Shown: positions 7,464-14,828 of the stretch, piece by piece
How the letters are laid out: every line of letters starts with the position of its first letter
Numbering within the stretch: position 1 is the stretch's first letter
From: Euryarchaeota archaeon UBA182
GTDB taxonomy: Archaea > Thermoplasmatota > Poseidoniia > Poseidoniales > Thalassarchaeaceae
Direction: 5' to 3'
DNA length: 33,401 nucleotides
Assembly: GCA_002495675.1 (NCBI GenBank)
Contig: DAGH01000016.1
Span: 1-33,401 of the forward strand
The notes under the pieces: model-generated
The model's database searches: none
What the model saw: only the letters and a program-made list of their open reading frames with translations
What the model was told of the DNA's origin: nothing
Translations under genes and position numbers: made by a program

Positions 7464-8303
7464 TCAATTCACTCCTTCGAGCACTTTCACTTGGTGCTCG
7501 TGAAGCCTCTTGATGCCCGCAACGGCGTTGTCGATCAGTGAATCTAACTCTTCTCTGGTGTACGTGGCCTCCTCGCCCGTCCCTTGAACCTCGACGAAGG
7601 CTCCAGCACTGGTCATAACGACGTTCATGTCAACATCAGCGTTGGAGTCCAACACGTAATCCAGATCCACTTTGACTTCACCGTCCACCATTCCGACGCT
7701 CAATGCCGCAACATCACATGGCATCACTGCCATTTCATGGCCATGCGCTTCATCATCCGACAGGACGGGTGGCTTCCAGCCTTCCTTTCTCTGTTGCTCG
7801 CTGGGCCTGAGTTTTGCCGGGAGGCACCTTCCTGATGCAATTAATCTTCGAATTGCCAGCCTCAAGGCGATGCTTCCGGCGGTGATCGACGCGCAACGTG
7901 TGCCACCATCGGCGTTCAAAATCTCACAGTCAACGGTCATCGAGAGCGGTCCTAGTTGCTCCAGATCAACCGCACCTCTGAGCGATCGGGCCACAAGTCT
8001 CTCTATCTCGTGGGTTCTTCCCTTCGCACCGTTCCTTTCTCTCCTGAAACGGGTGTTTGTGGACCCTGGGAGCAATGAGTACTCAGCATGGATCCAACCT
8101 CGAGTGGCATTCCGGGGGAACCATCTCGGCAATCCCTCATCAGCGGTGACGGTTGTGAGGACCATTGTATTTCCTTGCTTGTAGAGAATTGAAGCCAAAG
8201 CGTTCGGTGTGAAATCGAATTCCACCTCGATGTCTCTCATTTCTTCATTCTCACGTCCATCCTGTTGTCCGCCGCTTTTCATCTTGGCCATGGGTGTTCC
8301 CAT
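7464..8303 (-). CDS. rph: Bacterial-type ribonuclease PH
   Basis: RNase PH is a phosphorolytic 3' exonuclease that trims tRNA and other RNA 3' ends. The whole bacterial pattern is visible: LYKQGNTMVLTTVT, PRWFPRNATRGWIHAEYSLL, PGSTNTRFRRE, KGRTHEIERLVARSLRGAVD, DCEILNADGGTRCASITAGS, and DLDYVLDSNADVDMNVVMTS followed by FVEVQGTGEEATYTREELDS. The last block is typical of bacterial RNase PH rather than archaeal exosome Rrp41, and no Rrp42-like gene is adjacent. A charged segment of about 30 residues (PSEQQRKEGWKPPVLSDDEA) interrupts the middle where bacterial enzymes are short, explaining the 279-residue length against about 240. ATG codons at 8303, 8291 and 8282 are all possible starts; the catalytic part begins near DGRENEEMRD. 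mogA lies 17 bases upstream on the same strand. Confidence 0.9.
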   Translation of the reverse strand: MGTPMAKMKSGGQQDGRENEEMRDIEVEFDFTPNALASILYKQGNTMVLTTVTADEGLPRWFPRNATRGWIHAEYSLLPGSTNTRFRRERNGAKGRTHEIERLVARSLRGAVDLEQLGPLSMTVDCEILNADGGTRCASITAGSIALRLAIRRLIASGRCLPAKLRPSEQQRKEGWKPPVLSDDEAHGHEMAVMPCDVAALSVGMVDGEVKVDLDYVLDSNADVDMNVVMTSAGAFVEVQGTGEEATYTREELDSLIDNAVAGIKRLHEHQVKVLEGVN

Positions 8304-8320
8304 GGCTGACTCGTCATCAA

Positions 8321-8872
8321 TTATTCCCTTCTGGCGTGAGGGGGTCTGAAAGCATCCATTCTCTCGCTTTTCGTTGAGATGTATGGTCCTCCGATCAAGT
8401 CAACACAATATGGAATGGAAGGGAATAACTCCTCAAGAGTCTCTCTGATTGACCTCGGTGATCCAGGCAAATTGACAATCAAACAGGATCCTCTGGTCCC
8501 CGCGATTTGCCTGGATAGGATGGCTGTGGGTACGTATTTCAGGGAAATGGACCTCATTCTCTCACCGAATCCCGGCAAGACCCTTTCGCAAACGGCTTTT
8601 GTGGCTTCTGGGGTTACATCCCTTGGGGCTGGCCCGGTTCCACCTGTGGTCAAAACAAGAGCGCAACCAAGATCATCGCTCAAATGCATCAAAGCATCCG
8701 ATATGTCATCGATGTTGTCCGGGACGAGTTTTCTGTGAAATGAAGTAGGCGAGGATAATATTTCGTTGAGGAAATTTTCAATCTCGGGCCCACTGAGATC
8801 CTCATACTCTCCCGATGCCGCTCGGTCCGAGGCTGTTAAAATCCCAATCTGCACTAGACTTGAGTTAGACAT
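8321..8872 (-). CDS. mogA: Molybdopterin adenylyltransferase, MogA type
   Basis: The enzyme adenylylates molybdopterin before metal insertion in molybdenum cofactor synthesis. Seen are ILTASDRAASGEYEDLSGP (residues 11-29), LVLTTGGTGPAPRDVTPEA (72-90), GFGERMR (101-107), VPTAILSRQIAG (114-125), NLPGSP (134-139) and the MogA-specific C-terminus PYCVDLIGGPYI with FRPPHARRE. These fit bacterial MogA better than MoaB. The frame opens with GTG at 8896, but the ATG at 8872 has GAGG seven bases upstream and is chosen, giving 183 residues. No other molybdenum cofactor gene is in the window. It probably heads a minus-strand unit with rph. Confidence 0.92.
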   Translation of the reverse strand: MSNSSLVQIGILTASDRAASGEYEDLSGPEIENFLNEILSSPTSFHRKLVPDNIDDISDALMHLSDDLGCALVLTTGGTGPAPRDVTPEATKAVCERVLPGFGERMRSISLKYVPTAILSRQIAGTRGSCLIVNLPGSPRSIRETLEELFPSIPYCVDLIGGPYISTKSERMDAFRPPHARRE

Positions 8873-8984
8873 TATTTCCTCGGAAAGGTGAACCACGAAT
8901 AAATCCAGTCAGTACCATCAGAGAATTCAGCAGGCTATGTTCAATAACCGCCTTAATCTAACCATAGAATCCAAGGTGAGGTTG

Positions 8985-9080
8985 TGTCGAGTCTGCCCCA
9001 ACATGCACAGGTCCCCCTCGCATTGCACACTGTACTGATTGGAGTTCAATCCACAGAACAGGCTATGGCAGACTCGATGC
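8985..9080 (+). ncRNA. Candidate structured RNA or 5' leader upstream of RPA
   Basis: TCGAGTCTGCC (8988-8998) and GGCAGACTCGA (9067-9077) are perfect 11-base inverted copies. Read as plus-strand RNA, the stem extends to 14 pairs with two G-U pairs (8985-8998 with 9067-9080); on the minus strand those two become mismatches, favouring plus-strand transcription. Inside the 68-base loop, CTGT..GATTG-GAGTT-CAATC..ACAG forms a second hairpin and TGCA/TGCA a small third one. An AT-rich CTTAATCTA near 8953-8961 could be a TATA element placing the transcript start near the foot of the stem. The TTG start of RPA follows 25 bases after the stem. It could be a leader controlling RPA or a separate small RNA; it matches no family I recognise. 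Confidence 0.35.
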
Positions 9081-9104
9081 TCTAGCTTGTAGGAAGTGGT
9101 ATGA

Positions 9105-10790
9105 TTGAGTGATGGCAAATATGACACAGAGGTAAAATTAGTTCTTCAGGAGGTAAGCAATGCAGACCCTGCAGAGGTGGCAAAGGAATTCGAGAGATAC
9201 GAAAACGAGTTTTTGATACCTCCTAGGGACGCACTCAGGTCGGTAGTCAGGAAATTCATGGAGCCCGGCTCAGACGCTGACAAAACGGTGAGCCAACCGG
9301 CTATTGTGGCGAAGAAGGTATCAAGGTTTTCGGAGCTGGGGTCCAATGATAGGAATGTATCTATCGAGGTACTCGTCTCCTCATATAACTCCCGCTTGCA
9401 ACAAGTAAGGGGCGAAGAAAGGCAAATCGGATTCGGCTTTATCGAAGACTCGCCTTGGGAAGGAGAGCGTACTAGATGGGAATATAAGGACTGGGGGAAC
9501 AAGGCCCAAGACCTTCTCCCAAACTCAATTGTCAGACTAGAAGGGGTATCTGTCAACGAGTGGAATGGGAAGAAGTCGATCAACATCAATCAGACATCAA
9601 GAGTCTCAGTGTTGAAGGAAGGATCAGGCACACCTTCAGTCCCAACCAGCGAACCAATCACCATAGAACAGGCGTCCAAAGGAGAAAGCACTGTGACCGT
9701 CGTGGCTCGGGTGCTTTCGGTTAAACCTGACCAAATTATCAGAAGAGACGGCTCAGGCTCCATCGATGTAGTGAGGGGGAGGGTTGGGGATCAGACCGGC
9801 AGTATTGGATTCCTGTCATGGAAGGCTCTCGAGGTCAAGGAAGGAGACTTGGTTAAGATCGAGAACGCACAGGTTAAGAGGTTCCGAGAGACCCCAGAAA
9901 TCAACATCGGTGACTACACGAAGATAGAGCCATACCATGACGGCGCATTCCCGACCAAGGACGACATCCAACAGGAGTCAAAATCGACCATAATGAACCT
10001 CCGCGATGGTATGAGGGATGTCGAGATCGAGTTGCAGGTCGTCGATTGGACCGTTCGATCATTTACCACAAAGGACGGCGAGTCCAGAGAGGTCAGGAGC
10101 GGGGAGGTGCAAGATCCAAGTGGAAGGTGCAGGCTGACGTCATGGGCGAAGGTAGACCTCATACCCGGCTCTTTCATCAAGATCCAAAATGCTAGGGTAC
10201 AGGCATGGCAAGGATCTCCAGATCTGGTGACAGACGGTCCCGATCAAATTGAGGTTTTGGAAAAGGCGCCCTTCGGACCAATCGACTCCTCAAACCACTG
10301 GGTCACAGAGGATTTGGATGTTCTCACATCAGGAGGCTCAAGAAGGGGGATATCAACTTCCGGCAGAATTGTTTCTGTGAGGTCGGACTCAGGCATAATC
10401 CTGAGGTGCACCAAGGAGGGCTGTCGCAGGGTTCTCAGGGACGGAATGTGTGGGGAACACGGTGAGGTCGAGGGATCTGAGGATCTCAGGCTGATGATGG
10501 TCATCGACTCGGGGGTCTCAAACGCCAGCCTACTTGTCTCTAGAGAGCCTGCAGAGTCTGTAATCGGAGAGTCCTTCCAGGAGATAACTGAACGGATCAG
10601 GACAAGTGGCCGGGAGCCCTTCATGTCAGAATTAAAAGAAAGGTTTCTTGGACATCGAGTGACTGTTAACGGACGATCAATAAACGATGACCGCGGATGC
10701 ATGATTCAAGCTGAGAGCCTCGTTGTGTCGGAGACAAACTCTGTTGAAATCGCAGAGTCCGTAATCGAAAGATGGGGGGTGGTCCTGTGA
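9105..10790 (+). CDS. rpa1: Single-stranded DNA-binding protein RPA, large subunit with zinc finger
   Basis: RPA coats single-stranded DNA in replication, repair and recombination. The N-terminal helical segment YENEFLIPPRDALRSVVRKF is typical of euryarchaeal RPA1. Four OB-fold-like segments follow at about residues 80-165, 190-275, 300-390 and 415-510; repeated strands such as GDLVKIENAQVKRF and GSFIKIQNARVQAW align with each other. The last carries a zinc site C-x4-C-x8-C-x2-H (CTKEGC...CGEH). The start is inferred as TTG at 9105: TGA at 9102 lies directly upstream in frame, the next Met in frame is about 50 residues later, and AGGAAG at 9091-9096 can serve as ribosome binding site. It overlaps the next gene, its usual partner. 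A possible structured leader precedes it. Confidence 0.92.
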   Translation: MSDGKYDTEVKLVLQEVSNADPAEVAKEFERYENEFLIPPRDALRSVVRKFMEPGSDADKTVSQPAIVAKKVSRFSELGSNDRNVSIEVLVSSYNSRLQQVRGEERQIGFGFIEDSPWEGERTRWEYKDWGNKAQDLLPNSIVRLEGVSVNEWNGKKSININQTSRVSVLKEGSGTPSVPTSEPITIEQASKGESTVTVVARVLSVKPDQIIRRDGSGSIDVVRGRVGDQTGSIGFLSWKALEVKEGDLVKIENAQVKRFRETPEINIGDYTKIEPYHDGAFPTKDDIQQESKSTIMNLRDGMRDVEIELQVVDWTVRSFTTKDGESREVRSGEVQDPSGRCRLTSWAKVDLIPGSFIKIQNARVQAWQGSPDLVTDGPDQIEVLEKAPFGPIDSSNHWVTEDLDVLTSGGSRRGISTSGRIVSVRSDSGIILRCTKEGCRRVLRDGMCGEHGEVEGSEDLRLMMVIDSGVSNASLLVSREPAESVIGESFQEITERIRTSGREPFMSELKERFLGHRVTVNGRSINDDRGCMIQAESLVVSETNSVEIAESVIERWGVVL

Positions 10791-11740
10791 CATTTTCGAA
10801 TCCAATCAGGGTTGGAAGACAGTCAGCGATCCGTGTCTTCGCACATGAATATCGAGATGCAACACTCCCAGAACAAGGATCAGGTGAGTACGACCCAGGG
10901 TTCATGGTCACAAGACTGGGAGCCAAGATTAATCGGGCCTTGATTGCCGGAACTATCGATAGCTCGGAACGGAGAGAGAGTGAGAGTGGCCAGAGTTTCA
11001 GATTCAATCTGATTGATGTCACTGGGACACACAGGGTAGAGGTATCTCCATTCAATCCCGAGCTGCACCCAGAGGCAGAGGAGATCCACGCTAGGTTCGA
11101 GAGAGGTGACCGCTTCATCATGATGGTCGTGGGAAAGCAGAGATCATTTACAACTGAGGATGGAGGTGTTTTCACCTCCTATAATGCACAGGAGATGCGT
11201 GAGATAAACAGCCAGATCTATGCCGAGTGGCTGGCGGAGACTGCGGATGCCACGCTACGCAGAATAGACGCCTACGAGAAGGCACTCACTGCCGAACAGA
11301 GCATGGCCGGTTTCAGAGGAGCAGGGATTCCGGAGGACCTAGTCGATGGAATGTTGCTATCCAGAGCCCACTACCCTGATTTTGAGTCTGAGGTTTACAT
11401 GCTGGATGTGCTCCAAGCACTAAATGCAGCACTTGGTAGGTCTGTTGAAATCGTGAATAGGAGTCCGGAGCCAGTCCCTTCGAATCCTGTGGTTGAGGAG
11501 AAACCCCCACAGAATATCGTTAGCGAGAATGGCAGTGCAATGTCACTCGATGACCTCATCATTTCCACCATAGCGGCAGGGGATCGGGGAGAGGGGGTGG
11601 ATTACGACGCGATAATTAGAGAATGTAGCGTTCATGGCCACTCACGACAAGATGCCGAGGATGCTATCGACTCCCTCAGGGCAGTCGGAGGTAGAATATC
11701 CGAGCACAAGTTCGGATGGTTCAGGTTGACCGAGGTTTGA
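10787..11740 (+). CDS. RPA-associated protein (COG3390 type), OB fold plus C-terminal winged helix
   Basis: The N-terminus RQSAIRVFAHEYRDAT, then GAKINRALIAGTIDSSERR and FRFNLIDVTGTHRVEVSPFNPE, is the single OB-fold layout of RPA-associated proteins encoded directly after rpa1 in euryarchaea. The segment ETADATLRRIDAYEKAL is helical. The last 65 residues (LDDLIISTIAAGDRGEGVDY to KFGWFRLTEV) form a winged-helix domain like that of RPA32. The frame has an ATG at 10772, but GTG at 10787 is preferred: it overlaps the rpa1 stop as GTGA and has GGGGGTGGT just upstream. Translational coupling with rpa1 is likely, and the product presumably acts in the RPA complex. The 3' end overlaps the convergent gene by 20 bases. 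Confidence 0.88.
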   Translation: MTFSNPIRVGRQSAIRVFAHEYRDATLPEQGSGEYDPGFMVTRLGAKINRALIAGTIDSSERRESESGQSFRFNLIDVTGTHRVEVSPFNPELHPEAEEIHARFERGDRFIMMVVGKQRSFTTEDGGVFTSYNAQEMREINSQIYAEWLAETADATLRRIDAYEKALTAEQSMAGFRGAGIPEDLVDGMLLSRAHYPDFESEVYMLDVLQALNAALGRSVEIVNRSPEPVPSNPVVEEKPPQNIVSENGSAMSLDDLIISTIAAGDRGEGVDYDAIIRECSVHGHSRQDAEDAIDSLRAVGGRISEHKFGWFRLTEV

Positions 11741-12683
11741 GACGATTGACGCGAGCCCTCAGATCTTCGATTCCGGCATGATCAAATCGCTCGTTCAAAG
11801 AGGTTATTCCGTAGGTCCTGATCGAGGGAGAATCGCCATGCATCCAATCATCCACAATGGCTATGGCAGCCTTGTGAATCGCCTCCGATGTATGCCCTAC
11901 TGTAATAGGATATCCGCGAGCATGCATCATCTCTAGGAGAAAACTTGTAGCCTCTCGGGACCAAAGCGGCCCCCTCACCAACCCAACGGTCTGGACCATC
12001 CTTGCAAAGTCAGAGGGGTTGGAAGCCAAGATTTCTAATCTTGAACCAAGTCCATCCTTCGGTCCCAAACGGATCAAAATCTGACGGACATTTTCCAAAA
12101 TAGCGGGTGTGGCTTCTCTGACCAAGATCAACTTTTCATCACGATTGTCCTGAAAATCGGTCGTCATCAGCTTCAGCTTTGAGGTGAGTCCACTTCTTCT
12201 GAGGCTCCTCTTAATTTTCCCCCATGCCTTGTTCTGACTGGTGAGAACCTCTTCAACATTGCCGGTTAGCAGGGTCCTTGAGCCCTCGGTGGGTAATTCG
12301 AGCCGCTTGCACAGCTCGACTAACTCCTCGCGGCTGGCTAATGCCAGGGATTCAATCTTCAATTTGTTGACGTCCTGGGTGACATGCAACCAAAGCCTCT
12401 GACGCCTATCCTTGTGGGAGCCCGATGCCTTTATGCCAAATATTCTGAGCAGATCGCCGAGCTCTGCATTGCTCTTCGATTGGATGCCCTCCCACGACAA
12501 ATCAACACTAGGTAAGACGACCCTATGAATCAAGCTGGCCCTAAGCACCTCTACTGAGCCCCTCTTGTTTATTCCGTTTTTGTCTGCGATCGATCTGAGC
12601 CTTTTCAGATCTGCTTGATACAGGCCGTTCAGTGGCTCTCGGCCAATGTTCGGAATGGGCATGTAACACGACTGGCAGGGCAT
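11721..12683 (-). CDS. Unknown protein with three SAP-like motifs
   Basis: The family is not recognised. The N-terminal 150 residues contain three spaced helix-turn-helix segments of SAP type, the DNA-binding motif with pattern L..L....GI...G....L...L: DLKRLRSIADKNGINKRGS (about 25-43), ELGDLLRIFGIKASGSHKDR (about 74-93) and ELVELCKRLELPTEGSRTLL (about 120-139). The remaining 170 residues are alpha/beta with no clear motif. It begins MPCQSC, a CxxC pair with no partner. DNA binding is inferred from the motifs only. It lies 45 bases downstream of the HemC-like gene on the same strand and overlaps the RPA-associated gene tail to tail. No strong ribosome binding site is seen. Confidence 0.7.
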   Translation of the reverse strand: MPCQSCYMPIPNIGREPLNGLYQADLKRLRSIADKNGINKRGSVEVLRASLIHRVVLPSVDLSWEGIQSKSNAELGDLLRIFGIKASGSHKDRRQRLWLHVTQDVNKLKIESLALASREELVELCKRLELPTEGSRTLLTGNVEEVLTSQNKAWGKIKRSLRRSGLTSKLKLMTTDFQDNRDEKLILVREATPAILENVRQILIRLGPKDGLGSRLEILASNPSDFARMVQTVGLVRGPLWSREATSFLLEMMHARGYPITVGHTSEAIHKAAIAIVDDWMHGDSPSIRTYGITSLNERFDHAGIEDLRARVNRLKPRST

Positions 12684-12728
12684 CGGGTATGAAACACTGC
12701 CGAAATCGGGGGTCGTCGGTCAATTCGC

Positions 12729-13757
12729 CTAATCAACGAAGAAAGCGGGAGACGCTGGCCCCCATCGGGGGTGGTCTGGCTGGGGCTCACTCAGTTTGCT
12801 GAACACTGATCTCCATTCCCTGTCCATAGTAACGCACCCGCCATGAACATTGTCCAGATTGATTATCCTGTCAAGTCTGAAGGTCCTGGTCCCGTTGTCA
12901 GAGACGTACTCTATTCGTACCATCAACCTAGTCTCGTCCGGCAACATGTCTCCCTCGGAGTCCCGACAGGCCTGCTCAAGAACGAGATCCCTTGTCGATT
13001 CTGCCTGTTGAAGGAGGCTGGATACTGATCGATGCTTCACAAGCATGCCCATGCCCTCGATGATCTCCGGACTTTCGGATCCGAATAGCTCGTTCATAAC
13101 ATGCCATGCAGCCAGACCCTCCTCGCCTCTTATTTGAGTGAGTTTTGTCTTGGGGTACCCCTCTCTTGTGATCAAAAGTGGCAAATCAATGTAGATCGGA
13201 GGTAGAAAGAACGAGCCGCCTGCTTCTTTGGGTTCTGGCCACAGCGCAAATCTCCTGGACTTCAGAACATGCTTGTCATAGGAGTCCCTCGGCAAGGTAT
13301 ACCCATCAATCTCTCCAGAGACCCTGAGTCCTTCCATCCAGGCCTCTAAGCCTTCTTCTGGTAGGTCGACCTCATTGATCCCGGCCCATGCCTTGGGTGA
13401 GAGGACACGGAAGTCCCGCCTGAGCCTTCTTAGTTGCCTCCTTACTATTCTTGAGTTGCTCAATAAAATGGAGGCCCTAGGCAGATGCCTCACCCTGTCA
13501 TCCGAGACCATTACATGGAATGGCCGATTTTGGTTCATAGCCCCCGAAACAACCAGGCCACTTGACAGAAGCTTCAACTGATTTCCATGGATCATTCTTG
13601 CCGGAATGACGGCAACATCCAGCGCATCTGAAGAGAGCCTTTCGAATGCCTCCCCAAGGTCCTTGAGCTCCAAACAATCCTGATCGAAGGCTTCTTTCAC
13701 ACGGGAAGCAGTCCAACAAGTTTCGTGATTGAGAAAACCAATGGACTCAGTAGACAT
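12729..13757 (-). CDS. Uncharacterised protein, possibly a degenerate porphobilinogen-deaminase (HemC)-like fold
   Basis: At 342 residues it loosely follows HemC. DALDVAVIPARMI sits where HemC has D.AVHS.KD, LVVSGAMNQNRPFHVMVSDD resembles the A...R.DPRDVLVS block, and LPRASILLSNSRIVRRQLRR resembles L..GA.VGTSS.RR.AQL. GEIDGYTLPRDSYD resembles GE.DAI.LA.AGL. The HS.KD residues needed for catalysis and the Cys that binds the dipyrromethane cofactor are not seen, so it would not be an ordinary deaminase. The open frame runs up to 14111, but that part is antisense to the next gene; ATG at 13757 with GAGGT nine bases upstream is the real start. The assignment is by eye and weak; the gene itself is well supported. 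Confidence 0.75.
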   Translation of the reverse strand: MSTESIGFLNHETCWTASRVKEAFDQDCLELKDLGEAFERLSSDALDVAVIPARMIHGNQLKLLSSGLVVSGAMNQNRPFHVMVSDDRVRHLPRASILLSNSRIVRRQLRRLRRDFRVLSPKAWAGINEVDLPEEGLEAWMEGLRVSGEIDGYTLPRDSYDKHVLKSRRFALWPEPKEAGGSFFLPPIYIDLPLLITREGYPKTKLTQIRGEEGLAAWHVMNELFGSESPEIIEGMGMLVKHRSVSSLLQQAESTRDLVLEQACRDSEGDMLPDETRLMVRIEYVSDNGTRTFRLDRIINLDNVHGGCVTMDREWRSVFSKLSEPQPDHPRWGPASPAFFVD

Positions 13758-13811
13758 CGCGCAACCTCGAAGGCACCCGTCATGCCTCAGGGGCCCGTAT
13801 GCACAGCCGTT

Positions 13812-13819
13812 GATATATC
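13812..13819. promoter_or_regulatory. Palindromic TATA box between divergent genes
   Basis: GATATATC is its own reverse complement. It is centred 25 bases before the ATG of GGPP synthase (13840), which predicts a leaderless mRNA. In the other direction it would give a start near 13790 and a 33-base leader containing the GAGGT of the HemC-like gene (13757). One element could therefore serve both genes. No other AT-rich element is visible in the 82-base gap. Confidence 0.5.
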
Positions 13820-13839
13820 CCTCCCCCACCCAACGGAAC

Positions 13840-14817
13840 ATGAAGGGCATCAGGGGTGTACTTGCCCAGAGGAACCTCCGAGAGGTCCAGGGCATAGTAG
13901 AAAAAGCCCTGATCGAATATGTCGATGAGCGGTCAGAAGACCCTGCCATGAAGTATGCGAAGGACATCCTGCTTGCTGGAGGCAAACGATTCAGGCCCGT
14001 CTTGGGCTGTCTCGCGTACGAGGCAGCAGGTGCAACCTTAGATGACAAGATGCTCAGAACCGCATTGTCTGCCGAGATCATCCACACTGCGACACTTGTG
14101 CATGATGACATCTATGACCAAGCGAAATTGAGACGCGGCAGGCCGACGCTCCACAGCCAACACGGGATAGCCCATGGCATAATATCGGGGGATTACCTTT
14201 TCACCCTGGGATATTGGCTTGGTGCTGAGCAAGGTCCAGAGGTAATCAAAGTCCTCGCAGAAACCTGCATAGGTCTCGCCAATGGGGAACTGCTGCAATT
14301 TGACCACATAGGCGATTTGGGGACATCCCCTGAGGATTACTACAGGATAATCGATGGGAAAACTGCCGGCCCAATAGCAGGAGGGTGCAAAGTTGCTGGT
14401 ATGGTAGCGAATGCTGATCAAGAAATCGTGGAGGCACTGGAAAGTTTCGGATGGGAGGTCGGAAGAGCCTTTCAGATGGTGGACGATTTGCTTGATCTGA
14501 CCGGTAATCCCCGAATGGGAAAGCCTAGGGGGACGGACATCTACGAGGGAAAGATGACCTTGCCGATTATCCATGCATTGACCACATTACACGGAAACAA
14601 CCGCGAGAACCTCGAGGATGTATTGATGGATTTCAGTGAGGACAGGTGGGACGAACTAATCGAATTGCTCGAAGTCTCAGGTTCCATTGGCTACGTTCGA
14701 AGCCTGATTGACTCTCACATCCAAAGGGCCGTAGAGTCGCTAGCCATACTCCCGAACTCGGGCCAGATTGAGTTGATGATCGAATTCGCCAGAAAATCAG
14801 CGCTGAGATCCACATGA
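13840..14817 (+). CDS. idsA: Geranylgeranyl diphosphate synthase (trans-isoprenyl diphosphate synthase)
   Basis: The enzyme condenses isopentenyl diphosphate units into the C20 (or longer) chains of archaeal lipids. GGKRFRP (47-53), the first Asp-rich motif DDIYD (89-93), RRGRPTLH (98-105), KTAGPIAGG (174-182), the second Asp-rich motif DDLLD (215-219) and GTDIYEGKMTLP (231-242) are all present. The residue five places before the first motif is Ala, which allows chains past C15. ATG at 13840 is chosen over 13729 because the upstream part overlaps the divergent gene, has no family similarity, and a TATA box sits 25 bases before 13840. The length is 325 residues. The geranylgeranyl reductase follows 11 bases later, so the two form a lipid operon. 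Confidence 0.95.
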   Translation: MKGIRGVLAQRNLREVQGIVEKALIEYVDERSEDPAMKYAKDILLAGGKRFRPVLGCLAYEAAGATLDDKMLRTALSAEIIHTATLVHDDIYDQAKLRRGRPTLHSQHGIAHGIISGDYLFTLGYWLGAEQGPEVIKVLAETCIGLANGELLQFDHIGDLGTSPEDYYRIIDGKTAGPIAGGCKVAGMVANADQEIVEALESFGWEVGRAFQMVDDLLDLTGNPRMGKPRGTDIYEGKMTLPIIHALTTLHGNNRENLEDVLMDFSEDRWDELIELLEVSGSIGYVRSLIDSHIQRAVESLAILPNSGQIELMIEFARKSALRST

Positions 14818-14828
14818 GGTGACTTGGA

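Noticed and set aside
8988..9077. Divergent tRNA in the inverted repeat, because GAGTTCAATCC resembles a T loop
   Set aside because: No 5-bp T stem closes around it, no D or anticodon arm is found, and the 11-14 bp outer stem is too long for an acceptor.
8927..9127. 66-residue minus-strand frame in the mogA-rpa1 gap
   Set aside because: No ribosome binding site, no recognisable motif, overlaps the rpa1 start; the inverted repeat explains the region better.
13758..14111. N-terminal extension of the HemC-like frame
   Set aside because: It is antisense to the conserved GGPP synthase start region, while ATG 13757 has a good Shine-Dalgarno sequence.
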